Below, one piece after another: positions 23,985 to 36,043 of a stretch of DNA of 64,000 nucleotides. Each line of letters begins with the position of its first letter. Position 1 is the first letter of the stretch. The notes below the pieces were generated by a model that saw nothing but the letters and a program-made list of their open reading frames with translations, was not told where the DNA came from and ran no database searches. The position numbers and the translations under genes were made by a program. The DNA is from Rhizomys pruinosus (taxonomy: Eukaryota > Chordata > Mammalia > Rodentia > Spalacidae). The stretch spans positions 33,247-97,246 of the forward strand of contig VZQC01004566.1 in NCBI GenBank assembly GCA_009823505.1, in the 5' to 3' direction.

Positions 23985-26579
23985 GAAACACCCTTTTAAC
24001 ATGAAAAATTTTCTATCATCTAACAAATTATCTGAAAGAACAAACTCTTAAGAGCAGCAAGAAAGGAAATAGTCTCCTTAAAGCTTTACCTAACTAGGAG
24101 CAACAACGCCATGAGTAACACAAGCCTGATTTTGAATAGTTTATTAAAGGAAAGGTGAAGCATCAGTTTCAAATTGTACAAAAGGAAAAAAAATTCATAT
24201 TGCAAATGTACAATTTACAGAATTACTAGCAAAACCAATCAAGGAGACACTGAAAATACAAAAATCTGATTGACTTCAAACTGAACTGGAAACCCATTGG
24301 AGTAGATATTAAGCTTTTTTGTTGTTGCATGATAGCCTGTAATTCTAAGTCGGCATGTGTTTTTCACAGGAGACTGTCAAGCAAAGGACTAGGCTATGCG
24401 TACATATGCCAGGACCCCTCAGGGCTGGTCCCTGGCCAGAAGCACAAACAGGCAAGGCTGGGCTGGACAGTCCAGTCACTCCTGCCCCTTGACTTCCAGT
24501 GAAGCCCATGTTTCTAGGAGAAAGTGAGGTCACAGATCCCTTACTTAACTGGAGCCCAGGACTTGCTGAGTTGGTAGGTAAAATGTTTTTGGTGACCAAG
24601 GATTTTTTTTCCTGAACATCATTTTATAGGGTGCAGAGTTACAGAGGCTTTTAAGTAGGAAAATAGAATGGTTAAATATGCCCCTAAACAAGCCTAGGTG
24701 CAGAATGGGTTGGGAAGAGTGAGACTAGAGCCTTTGGAACAGCAATGAGACCTGGAGAGAAAATGGCAGAAGGAGATAGCGTTAAGTGGAGAAGGAGGAA
24801 GCAGGAGGTGGAGAACATGTCAACAGAGCTAACATGATGTCGTGGCCATTTAGATTATGACAAGGTGTTAATAAAAGGATGATTGGTAAAGAAAACAATG
24901 AGTTTCTAAGAAGAAACATTTGATGAATAGAAAGGAGGACAGTAACCAACCAGGACAAAGTAGACACTGTCTTAATGAGAACAACAATGATATGCAGAGG
25001 TAGGGTTAATATTCTAAGCAAAAGTATTATGAAAAGGAATCAATCCACTCGTGCTTTGGATGAGCCCAATATATTGGGTAAATCTGCCATCTGGTCAAAT
25101 CTGCTATTTATGCTTCTTCTAAAATAAAAGAGAAATCAATCTTGGCATGCAATCCAGACTCCTGTCTCAGCTATCCCTCCTACCTGGAATCCTCATGGCC
25201 AAAAAAAGTGGTCAGATTAAAACAAATCAATCAATTTATGTCTATCAAGTTAACATCTCTATAGGAAGTTAATTGACCTTGCTTCTGACACAAGTCAGAA
25301 TGACTGATGGGAAGTGAGGGAAGATGGAATGTGTCCAGAAGTTCAAGACACAAAGAGCATGAGGTAGTCCCCCTTCCATAAACAGATTGCCTGGACAGTA
25401 GGTGATTCATGGAGCAAATCTAGGGAGAGGTCAGAGAGTTAATGGGTGTCTGTGGATGAAGAGGTGAGCTTGCAGCCACAGCTGTCATGACAACTATTGG
25501 GAAACAAGCAGACTCGGAAAAATAATAGCAGGCACAAAGTAGAGGAGAAATCCTCTCTGGATCTTGAGTGAAAGGAGATCTGGAGAGCTAGCATGGGCTT
25601 GCCTCACTCAAGCAGACCTCTCTGTGTGGCCAGAGGCTGAGGAGGCCTCGGGGGTTTCTCTTCTACATTGGAGCAACATCTTGGATTTCCCATAGTAAAG
25701 CAGGCTCCATGTCTAACCTCAGGGCCCCATGGCTTAGATACCTGAACTAATCTGAATTCATGATGAAAGAGAGGTTCATTACCAAGAGGACACATTGAGG
25801 CAAGTTAACTGATCTTTCAAAGCCTCCATTTCCTCATCAGTAAAATGGGCTACCACCCATCTGACTTTACCAGAATACTATAATGAAGAAATTATATAAA
25901 GGAGCGCTCCTGGTAGAATAACATATGTAAAGCATTCCTTTGTATCAAGGGAATCTTGGATCATTAATGGAAAGAGAAGTGTTCTCATTCCAGCTGTGCT
26001 ATCGTCTGTATTTTAAATCCATCACATTTTTTCTTCTATTAATTTTTGATTTTTTTCATTTTTTTAACAATAAGTAATAATTTATGAGTACAAGCATCCT
26101 TCATGTAAAAACAATTTGCAAGCAGTTGTGCCCAAACCCACACAGCCCAAGGGTCCCACCATCCAGCTGGGGGGCTTGTATGTTCAATCAAGTTGATCAA
26201 ATAAGTGTCCAGTCTATATTGCTGTAGTTTCACCATTCACCCCAGTCGCAACCCTTACATTCTACCACACCCCCTCTTCTGAAGATTGTTCCCTAGGCTT
26301 AGAAAAGGGACACAGGTTGACGAGAAGCAAAACAGTCTACTTTCTCTGGAGCTGTCATTTTGGACTCTGGTCAATTCTGGCTGTTTCCTTTCATGGGCTG
26401 ACAGTTTGTACAGGAATAACCTTTCAATCCTACTAATGAAGCATAGGCAATTAGATATATAGGTATTTAAACAGTACTAATTGTTATGGTAGGTTACTTT
26501 GGTATAGACACAGATATTTGGATGGTATGTTAATTTACGAATTACATTTTTTTCTGTAAAATATGACAGGGTCTTACTG
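23985..26579. other. Non-repetitive intergenic DNA, no gene recognised
   Basis: About 2.6 kb without recognised mobile elements. Minus-strand frames of 84, 79 and 63 codons at 24345-24599, 24782-25021 and 25604-25795 show no domain or signal peptide that I recognise. Confidence 0.45.
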
Positions 26580-27560
26580 TGGCTTATAACATCTCTTAAC
26601 CATTAGAGGATGTAAGCTTGTGGCATCAGCCATGGGTTATTTCTCCAAGGAGAGAGCTAATAGCCAATTAGATTTGGGATATACAGGCATATGGCTGCCA
26701 CTGCTACACAGTATTTCCAGGCAGGTGAGGTGTAGCTTGTGCTGATGGAGGAGTCTTGCTTGACTCAAGGAGCCCTATATTTTCTTTATTGGTTTAGTGG
26801 CCTTTGGTAACACTCTCTGGTATTCCAGAGACCAACTTTACACTTGCAAGTGCAGTCTCAATACATCTTTCCCATGCTTACATCAGGTCTTTGACAGCAG
26901 GGACTTATCACCTCTCTTCTTGCAGGTATCCCAGTTTACAGGCAAGAAACCTTTACCTTTTTTTGGGGGGAGGGGGCTTGGATCCCCTGGCCAAGATCTC
27001 CTTGGTAGAATAATCCATTGCTGATATCAGAGCTCTCCTGTATTAATATATTTTGCTTAAGTGCACAGCTTAAGGAGACTTTAGTACTATATTTGGTTCT
27101 GAATAGAGAATAATCCTTTTCACAGTTCCTATGTCTATTAGTCAATTAAAGAAGGCAGTTTTACTGGTTTTATAAGAGATTACCTCTATGACAGTTGGCT
27201 CCAATTTACAGTTAGAGAAGGACCTCATCAAAATCATATTCCTCCTTATTCTATGAGGGAGAGGTAAGAAAATCTCTGATATTAAAACTTTGTGGCACGT
27301 AGAAGATAAGTTTCATTAGGACTCATTATAAATAGTTGTTACAAGTAGGATCCACAGAGGGGTTTGATGCCTGTAGCAGTCTGAGGCTTTTCTTCCTTTC
27401 AATGTTCAGATGAGCCAACCTTTCTGCTGGCACTTCCTAGTATATCCTACACAGTGCAAAGCTGTGTCTTTTCTTTCTCAGCCTTTAAGTTGGTGATGTT
27501 TTGATCTGTAGGAACATACAAATCTTTTCCTGTAGTTAGTTTTAAGATTTGAATTGCAAA
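26580..27560 (-). repeat. Dispersed repeat family A, copy 2
   Basis: The reverse complement aligns with 60297-61140 over about 800 bp, and its far end aligns with 1-222, each by eye at roughly 75-80% identity. Landmarks are 'catgggttatttctccaagg', 'ggtaacactctctggtattc' and 'ggatccacagaggggtttg'. Equivalent frames in copies 2 and 3 give related but broken peptides, which may be old coding sequence or chance. Family not identified. Confidence 0.7.
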
Positions 27561-28089
27561 GTTTTTGACAAAAAGGTTTCACATATATATGTTTCCCCCC
27601 TTTTTATTTTAGGTTTTTGTTTTTGGACCCTTGAGTCTCAAAAAAGCAGTTGTAGTACACGTACCTATAGGCAGGAATTAAGGTGCAGATTTCATCAAAT
27701 TCACCCAAGCTGTTTTGGATGACTGTATGTCATTAACTTGGGAAGCAAACTTAATTTCTTAAGTTAAATCATCCTACAGGTAAAAAAGGAATGCTACAAG
27801 ATGATACTGTACAACAGAAAAATTATAGAGAACATTTGTATGTGCCAATCCCAAAGTTATTATTACACAGATTTTAAGTAAAACAAATGTAGACGACAAC
27901 AATTTATATTTCCAATTAACTAAGGTGCATTACCGTTTTTATCAGAACCTTTAAAACAATGTTGTTTAATATACACATATTTACTTTTACTAAGTCCTAA
28001 AACACCATGTAATCTGTAGGCAGAGTCTGGGCAAAATTGGATACTTGTTGAACTCACATCAATTAAATATACAATAATCGAATATACAC
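27561..28089. other. No gene seen
   Basis: AT-rich. It may include degraded LINE-1 3'UTR next to the downstream ORF2 fragment, but I cannot support this. Confidence 0.35.
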
Positions 28090-28770
28090 CCGTGTCCCTC
28101 TCCCGCCCCTCCCACCACTCCCGATACACCATTTCAGTCAGTTTTCTGATGCAGTCTTTCTGTTGTTATTTTAATATGCATCCTTCTCCACAAGAAATAT
28201 TTATAACTGGATTATTGGCACTAGCATCTGCAGATGAGGGATACCATTCGTCGTTTGTTTTTCTGGGACTATGTTACTTCACTTAATATAATATCTTCTA
28301 GCTCCATCCATTTCCCTGCAAAGTTCATGATGTCTTTCTTTACTGCTGCATAGAACTCCATTGTGTACATGTACCACATTTTCTCTATCCACTCGTCAGT
28401 TGAGGGGCATTTGGGTTGGTTCCAGCTTTTTGCTATTGTGAACAGAGCTGCAATAAATATAGCTGTGCATGTGTTTCTGCAGTAAGATGAGTCTTGTGGG
28501 TATATACCCAGGAGTGGTATGACTGGGTCAAATGGCAAGCTCATTTTGAGTCTTCTAAGGGTTCTCCACACTGCTTTCCATAGTGGCTGTACAAATTTAC
28601 ATTCCCACCAACAATGGATGAGTGTTCCCTTTTCCCCACAACCTCTCCAGCACTCAATATCGTTTGTTTTCTTGATCCTGGCCAGTCTTATTGGAGTGCG
28701 ATGATATCTTAGAGCTTAATTTGCATTACATCTTAAAAACTGTTTGACATCACTAATAATTAGGGAAATC
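28090..28770 (-). mobile_element. LINE-1 ORF2 3' fragment
   Basis: Antisense ORF2 text is clear: 'ttgggttggttccagctttt', 'gggtatatacccaggagtgg', 'tatgactgggtcaaatgg', 'tcccaccaacaatggatgag'. It is truncated at both ends and less decayed than the other LINE-1 pieces here. Confidence 0.93.
28269..28571 (-). pseudogene. LINE-1 ORF2 C-terminal region, 100-codon remnant
   Basis: Uninterrupted for 100 codons. It reads as the C-terminal part of LINE-1 ORF2p, the protein that nicks target DNA and reverse-transcribes LINE-1 and SINE RNA. Diagnostic stretches are [32 protein letters not shown] and [20 protein letters not shown]. The endonuclease and reverse-transcriptase domains are absent, so it cannot act alone. 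Its first ATG is internal to the ORF2 reading frame, not a real start. Confidence 0.9.
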
Positions 28771-29988
28771 CATCACATTTTTTAACAAACGTTCTCTTTC
28801 TACAATTTAAATCTTCTTTGACAATATTGTAAAACATGCCACAAGTCCCCTAGCTTCCACCCAACGCATGTGCCTTAGTTCTTTCCTTGGCATCTGGACC
28901 ACAGATAGCACACCTGCCTATCAGAACATTTTCCTGTGTGCATTTCTATCATGTAATGAAGAAAATAGCCTGATGACCACAAACACTCTTCAGTATATTT
29001 CATTACTCTGGAGCTTAGTAACTCTGTTCCTAAGCAGCATGGTTCTGGGGTAAGTTAAGTTCCTCTTTTTCTCAGTTTTTATCTTCTGTTAACTGAGTAT
29101 AAAGAAATAAATAAAAAGATCAACATCTCCAAGTGAAATTGCTTTAACTTTAGTGATTATCTCAGGCCTCAGTCTTAACAGGAGTTCAGTTCTCCCATTG
29201 CTAAGCCTTCGGGTGTGGCCAGCTGCTGGCAATTCCAAAAGAGGAGTCCCTCACATCTAGAGGGCAGAAAAAGCTGGTACTTGCTGAATACCTACAATGA
29301 CTTCAGACTATGTTGTTCTAAGCATTTAGCAGATTGAGTCTTATTTGAGGCAAGTCAAGACACAATTTTCTAATAGATAATCAGACCAGTTAAATTAACC
29401 AAAGTCAAATGATCAGTAAATTACAGTCCCAAATGCTATTTTTATTCATTTTTGTTGGTTTTTATTAAGAGATTAAAGTTTTTGATGAGGAATAGGCTGA
29501 TCTGACAAGTAGAAGAAATAGTTTTATGTATTCTATTCTTTCAGAATTGTAAATATTCTTACTTATCAGGACAACAAACACATTACAGAAGCAAAATACA
29601 GAAGTGGATTAAGATTCAGGGAATAGGGTTTAACATTACCTCTGTGCCTTTATGACAGGACAAATGGAAACATGAAATGTTATGCTGCAATTAGCAGTTT
29701 CCCAGGATTTATTATGGCAGTTCACTAATGCTCTTCTAATGAATGTGCTGGAGTCCTTATGAGGCTAAACTTACAGAATGGTAAAATTCCTCCTAACTAC
29801 TACATGTCTCTCCAAAATAAAGCCAGGAGTTTGTGTTATGGGTCTTTCTGTTCTCAGAAGATGGTAAATCCTAGTAGGAATAAGCATGTCATACTCTCAC
29901 AGAACTGAGTTCAATTATAACTCTTTTTATTTGCTATAGGGACCATGACAGATTGCTCCTTGTTCCACCCAGCAAGAGACAGTTGGTA
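28771..29988. other. No gene seen
   Basis: Non-repetitive intergenic DNA with no recognisable exon. Confidence 0.4.
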
Positions 29989-30240
29989 GGGCTGGAGAGA
30001 TGGCCTAGCAGTTAGGAGCGCCGACCCCTCTTACAGAGGACCCGGGTTCGATCCCCAGCACCCACATGGCAGCTGAGAACTGACTGAAACTCCAATTCCA
30101 GGAGAACGCCAGTTCCAGGGAAATCTGACACCCTCTTCTGACCATGGCATTGCAGGACACAGGTGCACAGACTTGCATGCAGACAGTACATTCATACACA
30201 TACAGAAATAAATAAAATTAATTATAAAAAAAATTTTAAA
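29989..30240 (+). mobile_element. B3-like SINE with 17-bp duplication
   Basis: Box A region 'tagcagttaggagcgccg' and box B 'gggttcgatcccc' are readable. The body has the duplicated 'aactccaattccaggag' unit. The tail is A-rich. Imperfect target-site duplication: agacagttggt before, aaacagttggt after. Confidence 0.9.
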
Positions 30241-30255
30241 AAAGAAACAGTTGGT

Positions 30256-31565
30256 GTTTGCAACTTGAAATCAGCTGACCAACCAATAGAAATCCTTAAA
30301 TAAGATTTCAAATCTTAAAATTTCTGTATTAATGTATGCTGTCCAAGGTGGAGAAACTTTGGAGACCACATCTGTTTACAATAAAAGAAGTCCACTGGCA
30401 ACCACTGGTTCCATTCACCTAGCTAGGATTTGAATCTTTAATTCTTGAGATGTTTCAGCTAGTTCATTTGTACGTAAACCCACAAATCTTGAGGGTAACT
30501 GTTTTACTAGTAAAACAAAACTGGACAAAGCCATTTACATGGCATTAGAATTACCACTTACTGTACAACTGGAATAAAATTAAAATCAAAGTTCTTAAGG
30601 CATTTTATGTACCACCCCTCTTGTTTGGAAAATCCCCAAGTTCTTGGGAACTCATAAAACAGAGACAATGCCCAAGGCAGAGCCCCAGCCAGGAGTGAAA
30701 GTTCATCATTGAGAGCCTGTAGTGCAATCATGAGTTACAGACAGCCCCATGAGTACTATTTACTAGACTCTGAGGAATAGAAAGCTCTCTTCAAGCTAAG
30801 AAGCTGCAGCTCATTTCACTGTACAGGGTCTGACTCATCATATAGAACCACCTGGATCCTAAAGACAGCATGTGTGCAGGGGATCTGGGTTTGATGTATG
30901 CTGCAAAGAAAAAGAAATGTCATGGGAAAAAATCAAAGTGCACAGAGGTTGGAATAGAAAAAAGATATTGAAAAATGAAAACTAAGCCACAGGGTTTGTA
31001 CTTAGTTTCATAAATATCTCCTTGGCTTGGTGCTCTCAGTTAATTATAAGGATGTGTCAGTTCACTGGAGCCGAATTGTGGCCTTCTGGTTTGCCACCAG
31101 AAGCTATGAAACTTTCTTGAATCTTCACACAGGCTCATTCACATGACCTCTGAATAGCAAAAGCCCAATCTAGCCACTGTTCTCCATTCATTATATTCAG
31201 CAGATTCCTCAGCTAAATGTGCATACTTGATAAGCATTAACAAACACAAAATCTTCATTCATATCCCTGTAAAACAAACAGTAATCTTTTATTTTAGCAC
31301 TAAAGTGCCTTAATAAATAGAAAAGCTTCCATAATATTCCTTTCTGAGGGCTTCCATCCTCAGAAAGTCAGTATAAACTAATGAGAAGTTGAGTGGCCTA
31401 GAACTTCCACAACAGCCTCTTCACAACTTACAATGGAGAGCAGCACCATAACCTAGCCTCTTCCAGTTAGCTTATTAGAGTCACCAAATAGCAATCTGTA
31501 TTAGTACTTGGTATTCTCACATACAGTTTGCTAACTCTCCAAAAAGTTAATGTGCCTGAAGCATA
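30256..31565. other. No gene seen; 5' flank of the provirus
   Basis: Non-repetitive apart from possible MaLR-related text just before the provirus. The last bases, gtgct at 31566-31570, are the target-site duplication. Confidence 0.4.
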
Positions 31566-31570
31566 GTGCT

Positions 31571-32051
31571 TGTATTAGTCAGGGTTCTCTAAAGAAACAG
31601 AAGCAACAGGATGAATATATATAGCTACATACAATTTATTGATTTGCTCACGTGACAGAGTTCAAGGATTCCAACAGTAGCTGCACCACACTATAAAGGC
31701 TGAGACGAGAATCCAGGGAACTGCTCAGTCTGCAAGGCTGGATGTCGCAGTAGTCCCAATCCAGTGCTGAAGGCCCAAATGGGTTCCAGGAGATCTACCG
31801 GTCTCAGTACACGCTGGGATCCTAAAGGTTGATCACAGCAGCAAGACAAACTCACCAGATGAGAGAGGCAAGCCGCAGGAGAAAAAGGGGACCAGCTCCT
31901 TCTGCCGTGGCCTTAAATACTGCCTGCCAGCATAAGGTAACGCCCACATTTGGGGTGGGCCATCCAGGTTGAGGCGGTCCAATCAGAAGACCCTTTTTCT
32001 CTTATTTGTTCCTTAGTCCAGTCAAGTTGACACCCAGGATTAACCATCACA
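31571..32051 (-). repeat. 3' LTR of the ERV-L provirus
   Basis: 481 bp, starting TGTGATGG and ending TACA on the minus strand. By eye it differs from the 5' LTR at about 15 positions, all substitutions, roughly 3%. The AATAAA signal is at 31635-31640 (minus strand). Confidence 0.96.
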
Positions 32052-32063
32052 AGTCCACCCCTT
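32052..32063 (-). other. Polypurine tract, plus-strand primer site
   Basis: AAGGGGTGGACT on the minus strand, directly before the 3' LTR. The expected position and composition for a retroviral PPT, slightly eroded by pyrimidines. Confidence 0.75.
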
Positions 32064-32314
32064 GTCAACTTAACACCCAATGAATAGCCTCTCCTTATGT
32101 TATGCTTAAATGTCAATTGCAAACGATGACAGGGTCATAATTCCACCTAACATGTTATAAGTATCTCATGTGCAATAGCAAAGCATAATATATTAGAGTA
32201 GGTGGTAACGTCCTTGAGAAGAACTTAGTCCTTCAGTATCTAATAACCTAATATGACCACAATTAACAAATATCTCAGTTGCACATTCAAAAGGGAACAA
32301 CACAAGTATCCACT

Positions 32315-32448
32315 TAATATACATATATATATACATATTAATATACATATATATGTATATTAATATATACATGTATATATGTAAATTAATATATATGAAT
32401 ATATATACATATATATTAATATACATATATATATATATATATATATAA
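32315..32448. repeat. AT-rich TA/TATACA microsatellite inside the provirus
   Basis: Alternating ta, taca and taat units that are largely self-complementary. It lies in the short region between the pol stop and the PPT, where other retroviruses would carry env. It produces an artefactual isoleucine/tyrosine-rich frame. Confidence 0.93.
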
Positions 32449-32494
32449 ATGAACAAGCACATTCTTAACCAAATATGACAAAAGTTAATATCTA

Positions 32495-35400
32495 TTATAA
32501 TCCACGTTTCTGCAACTGGTCCCGTGGCCTCAGCTGATATTTATGACTACCTTCTTCTACGACCCATTCTGTATTTCCTCCACCATCAGCAAGCACCTCT
32601 GCAGGTCTTGGCTCTTTCCCTGGAGGAGTGACCCATACCTTCATCCCTGAAGAGTCTGGGCCATTTACTGTCCTGTCTGGTTTGGGTTGTTGGAGTTTTC
32701 CATTGACCTTAATCATAGGACATGGTAGCACCAGAAGGCGCCCTACAGCATCTCCTGCCTTCCAGACATAATCTTCCTTGCCCCCATTGTGGAGAAAAAG
32801 TCCAATTTCCCCCTGGTAGTCTGGATCAATCACTCCTCCTACTACTGTTATTCCTTCCTTAGCCTGTTGGCTTAAAGGCAGTAGAAGCCCAAAGTGGCCA
32901 GGGGGAAGTCTTAGCTTCCAGTTCAATAGAACGTTTGCTGTATCTCCTGGCAAAAGCACTCCCCCCATTGGAGCCAAAACGTCTAGACCAGCAGAACGCA
33001 AGGTCGTGGGTACAGGAAGCAAAAATTTTCCTACTGGGTCACTAGGGGTGATAGTGAGTGGAATCATTCCCACTTCCACCCCTTGGTTCCTGGACCCATG
33101 AATTCTGGCTATAGGAGAAACAGTACCATATAGTGGACGCTGATTCAAAGCATATACTGCTTGCTGGAGAACCTTGCCCCAGCCCTCCAGGGTATTGCTA
33201 CCTAATTGGCGCTGTAACTGTGTCTTCAAGAGGCCATTCCATCGTTCTATCAAGCCAGCTGCTTCTGGGTGGTGGGGAACATGGTAAGACCAGTGGATAC
33301 CATGACCATGGGCCCACAGTCGCACTTCTTTGGCTGTGAAGTGAGTTCCTTGGTCAGAAGCAATGCTGTGAGGAATACCATGACGGTGGATAAGGCATTC
33401 CGTAAGTCCCTGGATGGTAGTTTTGGCAGAAGCATTACGTGCAGGAAAGGCAAATCCATAACCAGAATAAGTATCTATTCCTGTAAGAACAAAACGCTGT
33501 CCCCTCCATGATGGAAGTGGTCCAATGTAGTCAACCTGCCACCAGGTTGCTGGCTGGTCACCCCGGGGAATAGCACCATATCGGGGGCTCAATGTTGGTC
33601 TCTGCTGTTGGCAAATCTGGCACTCGGCAGCAGCTGTAGCCAGATCAGCCTTAGTGAGTGGGAGTCCATGCTGTTGAGCCCATGCATAACCTCCATCTCT
33701 GCCACCATGACCACTTTGTTCATGGGCCCATTGAGCAACAACAGGGATAGCTGGAGAAAGAGGCTGACAATCCACAGAACGAGTCATCCGATCTACTTGA
33801 TTATTAAAATCATCCTCTGCTGAGATCACCTTTTGATGAGCATTTACATGAGACACAAGTATCTTCACATCCTTTGACCATTCAGAGAGCTCTATCCACA
33901 TACTTCTTCCCCAAATGTCTTTCTCACCAATTTTCCAGTCATGCTCCTTCCAAGTCCCTGACCATCCAGCCAAACCATTGGCTACAGCCCATGAATCAGT
34001 ATATAATCGAACCTCTGGCCATTTCTCCTTCCAGGCAAAATGCACAACCATGTGCACTGCCCGAAGTTCTGCCCACTGTGAAGACTTTCCTTCACCAGTG
34101 TCCTTTAGGGTTGTTTCAGAAATTGGCTGTAATGCTGCAGCTGTCCACCTCTGGGTGGTGCCTGCATAGCGTGCAGAACCATCAGTAAACCAGGCCCTAG
34201 TCTTCTCTTCCTCAGTCAACTGATCATAGGGCAAACCCCATGAAGCCATAGGTGCATGCTTAAGCCCAGGAGACATTGTAACAGGAGTGGGAACCATAGG
34301 CATTTGGGCAACTTCTTCATGTAGCTTGCTTGTGCCCTCAGGGCCTGCCCGGGCCCTGTCCCGTATGTACCACTTCCATTTGACAATGGACTGTTGCTGT
34401 GCACGTCCTACTTTATGGTCTGGTGGGTCAGATAACACCCAGCTCATGATGGGCAGCTCAGGTCGCATGGTGACTTGGTGGCCCATTGTCAAACGTTCAG
34501 TTTCCACTAAGGCCCAATAGCAGGCTAAGAGCTGTCTCTCAAAAGGAGAATAGTTGTTTGCAGATGAAGGTAGAGCCTTGCTCCAAAATCCCAAGGGCCT
34601 CCGCTGTGATTCCCCTATGGGAGCCTGCCACAGACTCCAGACAGCATCTCTATCTGCCACTGATACCTCAAGCACCATTGGGTCTGCTGGATCATATGGC
34701 CCTAGGGGCAGAGCAGCCTGCACCGCAGCCTGGACCTGTTGAAGAGCCTTTTCCTGTTCCAAGCCCCACTCAAAGTTTGCTGCCTTACGAGTCACCTGAT
34801 ATATGGGTCGTAGTAACACACCCAGATGAGGAATGTGCTGCCTCCAGAATCCAAAAAGACCCACCAGACGTTGTGCTTCTTTCTTGGTGGAGGGAGGGGC
34901 CAGGTGCAACAACTTATTCTTTACCTTAGAAGGAATGTCTCTGCATGCTCCACACCACTGAACTCCTAGAAACTTCACCGAGGTAGATGGCCCTTGAATT
35001 TTAGTTGGATTTATTTCCCATCCTCTCATGCGCATATGCTTTACCAACAAGTCTAGGCTAGCTGCTACCTCCTGTTCACTGGGTCCAATCAACATAACAT
35101 CATCAATATAGTGGACCAGTGTGATATTTTGTGGAAGAGTCAGGCGATCAAGATCCCTTCTAACTAAGTTATGGCACAACGCTGGAGAGTTAACATACCC
35201 CTGAGGTAAGACAGTAAAGGTATACTGTTGGCCTTGCCAGCTGAAAGCAAATTGCTTCTGGTGGTCCTTATGAACCGGTATTGAGAAAAAAGCATTGGCC
35301 AGATCAATAGCTGCATACCAGGTACCAGGAGACATATTAATCTGCTCGAGTAAGGACACCACATCTGGTACAGCGGCTGCAATTGGTGTCACTACTTGGT

Positions 35401-36025
35401 TGAGTTTTCGATAGTCAACTGTCATTCTCCATGATCCATCTGTCTTTTGCACAGGCCAAATTGGAGAGTTAAATGGAGATGTGGTAGGAATCACCACCCC
35501 TGCATCTTTCAAATCCTTGATAGTGGCATTAATCTCCGCAATCCCTCCAGGGATACGATACTGTTTTTGGTTCACTATTTTCCCTGGTAGAGGCAACACC
35601 AATGGTTTCCATTTGGCCTTTCCAACCATAATAGCCCTCACTCCACAGATCAGGGAACCAATGTGGGGATTCTGCCAATTTCTAATTATATCTATCCCAA
35701 TTATACATTCTGGGACTGGGGAAATAACTACGGGATGCGTTCTGGGACCCACTGGGCCCACCGTGAGTCGGACTTCAGCCAAAACTCCATTTATCACCTG
35801 ACCTCCATAGGCCCCTACTTTAACCGGAGGGCCACAATGCTTTTTAGGGTCTCCTGGGATCAGTGTCAACTCAGAACCAGTATCCAATAGGCCTCGAAAA
35901 GTCTGATTATTTCCTTTTCCCCAGTGTACAGTTACCCTAGTAAAAGGCCTCAGGTCCCTCTGGGGAAGGACAGGAGGAAGGCAAACAGCATAACTCTTTG
36001 GTATTGTGACAAGGTCCTTCCTCAC
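32495..36025 (-). CDS. pol: ERV-L Pro-Pol polyprotein with C-terminal dUTPase, uninterrupted
   Basis: 1176 codons without a stop. Protease near residues 30-130 (LLDTG active site, D48; IIGIDII near 108-114). Reverse transcriptase about 150-400 (catalytic D241 in [13 protein letters not shown] at 306-309). RNase H about 608-750 (D615, E653, D677, D745). Integrase about 765-970 with an H768/H773/C802/C805 zinc site and a D832, D891, E927 triad; the last pair has the classic 35-residue spacing. dUTPase about 1008-1110 (SAGLDVLA 1011-1018; [12 protein letters not shown] 1063-1074); its usual C-terminal glycine-rich motif is not evident. These enzymes would act in virus-like particles in the cytoplasm and integrate in the nucleus. 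The first codon here is GTG; the frame is open back to a TGA at 36044-36046, so Pol was probably made as a Gag fusion by stop readthrough or frameshifting (inference). Confidence 0.96.
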   Translation of the reverse strand: MRKDLVTIPKSYAVCLPPVLPQRDLRPFTRVTVHWGKGNNQTFRGLLDTGSELTLIPGDPKKHCGPPVKVGAYGGQVINGVLAEVRLTVGPVGPRTHPVVISPVPECIIGIDIIRNWQNPHIGSLICGVRAIMVGKAKWKPLVLPLPGKIVNQKQYRIPGGIAEINATIKDLKDAGVVIPTTSPFNSPIWPVQKTDGSWRMTVDYRKLNQVVTPIAAAVPDVVSLLEQINMSPGTWYAAIDLANAFFSIPVHKDHQKQFAFSWQGQQYTFTVLPQGYVNSPALCHNLVRRDLDRLTLPQNITLVHYIDDVMLIGPSEQEVAASLDLLVKHMRMRGWEINPTKIQGPSTSVKFLGVQWCGACRDIPSKVKNKLLHLAPPSTKKEAQRLVGLFGFWRQHIPHLGVLLRPIYQVTRKAANFEWGLEQEKALQQVQAAVQAALPLGPYDPADPMVLEVSVADRDAVWSLWQAPIGESQRRPLGFWSKALPSSANNYSPFERQLLACYWALVETERLTMGHQVTMRPELPIMSWVLSDPPDHKVGRAQQQSIVKWKWYIRDRARAGPEGTSKLHEEVAQMPMVPTPVTMSPGLKHAPMASWGLPYDQLTEEEKTRAWFTDGSARYAGTTQRWTAAALQPISETTLKDTGEGKSSQWAELRAVHMVVHFAWKEKWPEVRLYTDSWAVANGLAGWSGTWKEHDWKIGEKDIWGRSMWIELSEWSKDVKILVSHVNAHQKVISAEDDFNNQVDRMTRSVDCQPLSPAIPVVAQWAHEQSGHGGRDGGYAWAQQHGLPLTKADLATAAAECQICQQQRPTLSPRYGAIPRGDQPATWWQVDYIGPLPSWRGQRFVLTGIDTYSGYGFAFPARNASAKTTIQGLTECLIHRHGIPHSIASDQGTHFTAKEVRLWAHGHGIHWSYHVPHHPEAAGLIERWNGLLKTQLQRQLGSNTLEGWGKVLQQAVYALNQRPLYGTVSPIARIHGSRNQGVEVGMIPLTITPSDPVGKFLLPVPTTLRSAGLDVLAPMGGVLLPGDTANVLLNWKLRLPPGHFGLLLPLSQQAKEGITVVGGVIDPDYQGEIGLFLHNGGKEDYVWKAGDAVGRLLVLPCPMIKVNGKLQQPKPDRTVNGPDSSGMKVWVTPPGKEPRPAEVLADGGGNTEWVVEEGSHKYQLRPRDQLQKRGL

Positions 36026-36043
36026 TGGAACCCGGCCACCCCT

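Noticed and set aside
32193..32462. 89-codon Ile/Tyr-rich open frame
   Set aside because: Translation of the TA-rich microsatellite inside the provirus.
32064..32494. env gene of the provirus
   Set aside because: Only about 430 bases between the pol stop and the PPT, mostly microsatellite; ERV-L elements lack env.
34486..34929. 147-codon plus-strand open frame
   Set aside because: It is the antisense shadow of the intact pol frame, with no recognisable domain.
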